Source of the DNA: Actinomycetota bacterium
GTDB lineage: Bacteria; Actinomycetota; Thermoleophilia; Solirubrobacterales; 70-9
DNA length: 7,807 nt
Direction: 5' to 3'
NCBI GenBank assembly: GCA_005884305.1
Contig: VAYL01000152.1
Location: 2,050-9,856 of the forward strand
Shown: piece by piece, positions 5,069-7,807 of the stretch
Layout: each line of letters starts with the position of its first letter
Position numbering within the stretch: position 1 is the first letter of the stretch
Position numbers and translations under genes: made by a program
Notes under the pieces: generated by a model
Told to the model about the DNA's origin: nothing
The model's input: the letters and a program-made list of their open reading frames with translations, nothing else
Databases searched by the model: none

Positions 5069-6751
5069 GTGCCGCGAATCGAGGCCACGACCGTCACCTC
5101 CCCGCCCGCGACGTCCCGCGCGCCCGCCGGCGGTTCCGGTTCATACGACGCGATCGTGGTCGGCGGCGGGCACAACGGGCTGACCGCGGCCGCATACCTC
5201 GCCCGTGCCGGACTCCGCGTGGTCGTCCTCGAGCGCCGGCCGCTGCTCGGCGGCGCCTGCGTCACCGAGGAGGTCTGGCCCGGGGCCCGGGTCTCGCGCG
5301 CCTCCTACGTGGTCTCAATGCTCCAGCCGCGCGTGATCGACGACCTGCGCCTGCGCGACTACGGCTATCGCGCCGTACCCCTCGATCCCGCCTACGCCGC
5401 CCTCACCCAGGACGGGCCGATCTTCTTCCATAACGAGCCGGCGAAGACCGCCGCCTCGATCGCGCGGTTCTCGGAGCGCGACGCGGGGGCATACCCCGGA
5501 TTGGAGGACCTCCTGGACCGCGCCGCCTCGTTCCTGCGCCCGATGATGCTGCGCGAGCCGCCCGCGCTCGGCTCGCGCCACCCGGCCGACCTCGCCGCGC
5601 TCGTGCGCGAGGGCGCGAGGGCCGCGGGGATGTCGCGTCGCGACGTCCACGACCTGGTCCGGCTGTTCACGATGTCGGTCGCCGACCTGCTCGACGACTG
5701 GTTCGAGACGCCGGGGATCAAGGGCTCGGTCGCCTCCACCGCCGTCGTCGGCGTCTGGGCCGGGCCGCACACGCCGGGCACCGCCTACAACCTGCTCCAC
5801 CACGCCCTCGGCGAGATCGACGGGATCTCGGGCGGCTGGGGCCAGGTGATCGGGGGCATGGGCGCGATCTCCATGGCGATCGCCCGCTCGGCGGAGGCGG
5901 CGGGCGCCCAGATCCGCACCGACGCCGAGGTCGCCTCGATCGACGTCCGCAACGGCCGCGCGACCGGCGTGACGCTGGCGGACGGATCGGAGCTCCGGGC
6001 CCCGATCGTCGCCTCCGGCGCCCATCCGAAGACGACGATCCTCGACCTCGCCGGCGGCGAGCACTTCCCGGACGAGGTGGCAGAGGACATGCGCCGCTAC
6101 CGGACCCGCGGCGGCTCGGTGAAGATCAACATGGTGCTCTCGGAGCCGCCCCGCTACGAGGGCGTGACGGCCGAGCAACAGCAGATGCTCGAGCGCACCG
6201 GCGTCAACCTCTGCCCGTCCGTCTCCTACCTCGAGCGGGCCTGGCAGGACGCGCTCGCCGGCCGCCCGGCCGTCCAACCGTACGTGGAGGCTGAGCTGCC
6301 CTCGGCGATCGACTCGAGCCTCACCGACGACAATCGCTGGGTGATGACGATGTTCACTCAGTACGGCCCTCCGGGCGAGGACGCCTGGGAGGGCGACGCG
6401 CGCGACCGCTACGCGGACGCGTGCATCGAGCACTTGGGCCGCTACGCGCCCAATATCCCGGGCGCGATCGAGGAGCGGGAGGTCCTCGCGCCACCGGACC
6501 TGGAGCGCATCTTTGGCCTGGTCGACGGCTCGATCTTCCAGGGCGAGCAGGGCCTCGACCAGATGGCCTTCATGCGCCCCTCCCCCCTCCTGGCGCAGTA
6601 CGCGACTCCGGTGGAGGGCCTATACCTGTGCGGTGCGGGCACCCACCCGGGCGGCGGCGTGATGGCCGCCGCCGGGCACAACGCAGCGAAGCGCATCCTG
6701 CGCGACCGTCGCCGCTTGCGCCTGCCGTGGCGCCGCCGCGCCGCGGCCTGA
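5069..6751 (+). CDS. FAD-dependent oxidoreductase, phytoene dehydrogenase/PYROXD2-like
   Basis: This complete 560-residue flavoprotein of the COG1233 family should use FAD to oxidise or isomerise an unknown substrate. After a Pro/Ala/Ser/Thr-rich, probably disordered tail of about 25 residues comes the Rossmann motif YDAIVVGGGHNGLTAA (26-41; glycines 32, 34, 37). E55 in VVVLERRPLLGGAC is the likely ribose ligand. The C-terminal FAD-binding segment is GLYLCGAGTHPGGGVMAAAG, followed by an Arg-rich tail. The length is typical of PYROXD2-like proteins. No membrane segment or signal peptide is evident. GTG 5069 is the only usable start: an in-frame TAG lies at 5045-5047 and the next downstream GTG is inside the first beta strand. 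There is no clear Shine-Dalgarno site, so translation may be leaderless. It is preceded by the repeated 22-bp motif and followed after 13 nt by the amine oxidase-family gene. By eye its third codon positions are more uniformly G/C than those of its neighbours. It is a paralogue of the gene at 1-327. Confidence 0.93.
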   Translation: MPRIEATTVTSPPATSRAPAGGSGSYDAIVVGGGHNGLTAAAYLARAGLRVVVLERRPLLGGACVTEEVWPGARVSRASYVVSMLQPRVIDDLRLRDYGYRAVPLDPAYAALTQDGPIFFHNEPAKTAASIARFSERDAGAYPGLEDLLDRAASFLRPMMLREPPALGSRHPADLAALVREGARAAGMSRRDVHDLVRLFTMSVADLLDDWFETPGIKGSVASTAVVGVWAGPHTPGTAYNLLHHALGEIDGISGGWGQVIGGMGAISMAIARSAEAAGAQIRTDAEVASIDVRNGRATGVTLADGSELRAPIVASGAHPKTTILDLAGGEHFPDEVAEDMRRYRTRGGSVKINMVLSEPPRYEGVTAEQQQMLERTGVNLCPSVSYLERAWQDALAGRPAVQPYVEAELPSAIDSSLTDDNRWVMTMFTQYGPPGEDAWEGDARDRYADACIEHLGRYAPNIPGAIEEREVLAPPDLERIFGLVDGSIFQGEQGLDQMAFMRPSPLLAQYATPVEGLYLCGAGTHPGGGVMAAAGHNAAKRILRDRRRLRLPWRRRAAA

Positions 6752-6764
6752 CGAGCTGCGACCA

Positions 6765-7807
6765 ATGGCCGGTGTCGTCGTGGCGGGCGCGGGGTTGGCG
6801 GGACTGGCGGCGGCGGATGCCCTGCACCACGCCGGCGTCGATGTGACCGTGCTTGAAGCCCGTGACCGCGTCGGCGGCAGGGTCTGGTCGGTGCCCTTCG
6901 CCTCCGGCATCGTGGAGCGAGGCGCCGAGTTCGTCCTTCCCGGCAACACCGCCATCGAGAGGGTGGCCGACCGCTTCGGGCTGCGCCTGGCACCCAAGGG
7001 AACTCCATACGGCCGCCGGGAGCCGCGCGGGGACGAGGCCGTCGACCCAGCCGACCTCGAGGCGGTCTTCAACCGGATCGCAGCCGGATACGCGGCGCCG
7101 GGGACGGACACGCTGGCGAAGGCGATCGACGGCCTGGAGGTGGAGCAGCGACTGGCGGCCGTGATCCGTGCTCGCCTGGAGGTTTCCATGGGCCATCCAG
7201 CCGATGACCTTCGATCGGGGGTGCTCGGCGAGGGCGCGGCTACCTTCGGCGATTTCGAGAGCTACACCGTGGCGGGCGGCAACGCCGAGCTGGCGCGGGC
7301 CTTGGCCGGCGAGCTCGGCGGGCGGATCCACCTGTCCTCGCCCGTTCGCAGGCTGCAGTGGGACGAGGATGGCGTGAACGTCTGGACCGACGAGGGCGAA
7401 ATCGCGGCTCGCGCGGCGGTGATGGCGATTCCGACGGCCCCACTCGGCGACATCGAGTTCGAGCCGGCTCTTCGTGGGCCGACCGCCGAGGCACTCGACT
7501 CGGTGCGCTACGGACAGAACGCCAAGCTCTTCATCCGCCTTCGAGCGCCGAGCCCGCCGAGCGCGATCATGTCCGTGCGCCGCCGGTTCTGGACCTACAC
7601 CCAGCTGGATCCAGGCGGTGACCCGGCCCCCTTCGTCACAGCCTATGCAGGGACCGCCGATGCCGTCCGGGAGCTCGCCGATCCCGAGAAACTCGTGAGT
7701 TGGATCGAGGAGGTCGCATCGCTCCGTCCCGACCTGGAGCTCGACCCCGAGGTCAGCCTGCTCTCCACCTGGCACGACGATCCCTGGGTCCGGGGCTCCT
7801 ACTCGGC
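6765..7807 (+). CDS. Flavin-containing amine oxidase family protein (3' end missing)
   Basis: An open frame runs from ATG 6765 to the right edge without a stop (347 full codons; family members usually have about 430-450). The N-terminus, VVVAGAGLAGLAAADAL then VTVLEARDRVGGRVW, is the hallmark FAD-binding start of the monoamine oxidase/protoporphyrinogen oxidase superfamily (PF01593). G8, G10 and G13 bind the dinucleotide and E31 the ribose. The segment ERGAEFVLPGNTAIERVADRFGL is the usual second FAD contact. SYTVAGGNAELARALAGEL matches the family's GG-x2-L-x2-A-L segment, and the visible end STWHDDPWVRGSYS matches the conserved W...DP...GSY region just before the last FAD motif. The start is 13 nt after the stop of the preceding gene, implying one transcript; the Shine-Dalgarno site is weak at best. 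It may oxidise a primary or secondary amine to an aldehyde plus ammonia or amine and H2O2, but amine-oxidase-fold proteins also act on non-amines. Confidence 0.9.
   Translation, partial: MAGVVVAGAGLAGLAAADALHHAGVDVTVLEARDRVGGRVWSVPFASGIVERGAEFVLPGNTAIERVADRFGLRLAPKGTPYGRREPRGDEAVDPADLEAVFNRIAAGYAAPGTDTLAKAIDGLEVEQRLAAVIRARLEVSMGHPADDLRSGVLGEGAATFGDFESYTVAGGNAELARALAGELGGRIHLSSPVRRLQWDEDGVNVWTDEGEIAARAAVMAIPTAPLGDIEFEPALRGPTAEALDSVRYGQNAKLFIRLRAPSPPSAIMSVRRRFWTYTQLDPGGDPAPFVTAYAGTADAVRELADPEKLVSWIEEVASLRPDLELDPEVSLLSTWHDDPWVRGSYS

Noticed and set aside
5042..5070. Promoter TTGTAG-N17-TAGGGT before the FAD oxidoreductase
   Set aside because: The boxes look good, but the -10 would overlap the only possible start codon and put transcription start inside the gene. 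The first motif copy has no equivalent -10 at this spacing.
5315..6433. 372-residue minus-strand open frame opposite the FAD oxidoreductase gene
   Set aside because: It has no recognisable domain and an Arg/Val/Gly/Asp-rich composition. The plus strand encodes a complete conserved flavoprotein, so this is a GC-rich antisense shadow.
6570..7775. 401-residue minus-strand open frame at the right end
   Set aside because: The plus strand carries a clear amine oxidase-family protein across the same bases. The antisense translation shows no known motif.

Overview
The window is very GC-rich DNA packed with metabolic genes. It has long open frames, GTG and TTG starts, few Shine-Dalgarno sites on the plus strand and almost no intergenic space. 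This fits a high-GC actinomycete-type bacterium (Actinomycetota, perhaps a Thermoleophilia-like lineage). That placement is inference from composition and gene style, as no rRNA or marker gene is present. No tRNA, CRISPR, transposase or phage gene was seen.

Layout: Two genes read leftward. A Rieske non-heme iron oxygenase alpha subunit (452-1636) is followed by the start of a phytoene-dehydrogenase/PYROXD2-like FAD oxidoreductase (1-327, running off the left edge). The 124-nt gap between them holds an elaborate palindromic element made of three hairpins. A 66-nt divergent control region (1637-1702) separates these from four genes reading rightward. These are an acyl-CoA dehydrogenase (1703-2926), an NDP-forming acyl-CoA synthetase (2930-5014, 3 nt downstream), a second PYROXD2-like FAD oxidoreductase (5069-6751), and a flavin amine oxidase-family protein (6765 to the right edge, incomplete).

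Function: Every gene encodes a redox or CoA-ligating enzyme, so the window looks like a catabolic island. The Rieske protein carries the Glu-x2-His-x4-His iron-site pattern typical of oxygenases acting on quaternary amines (carnitine, glycine betaine, choline-type substrates). With an amine oxidase-family protein, a CoA ligase and an acyl-CoA dehydrogenase nearby, a plausible but unproven reading is oxidative attack on an N-methylated or amine-bearing carboxylate, then CoA activation and beta-oxidation-type dehydrogenation. The Rieske reductase, the electron-transfer flavoprotein and any transporter or regulator are not in the window.

Regulation: The most striking regulatory signal is a 22-bp sequence found twice, identical at 18 positions with only C/T differences. 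One copy precedes the acyl-CoA dehydrogenase and one precedes the second FAD oxidoreductase, each ending exactly 10 nt before the start codon. It probably co-regulates the two rightward transcription units. The first copy contains an inverted repeat and could also act on the divergent Rieske gene.
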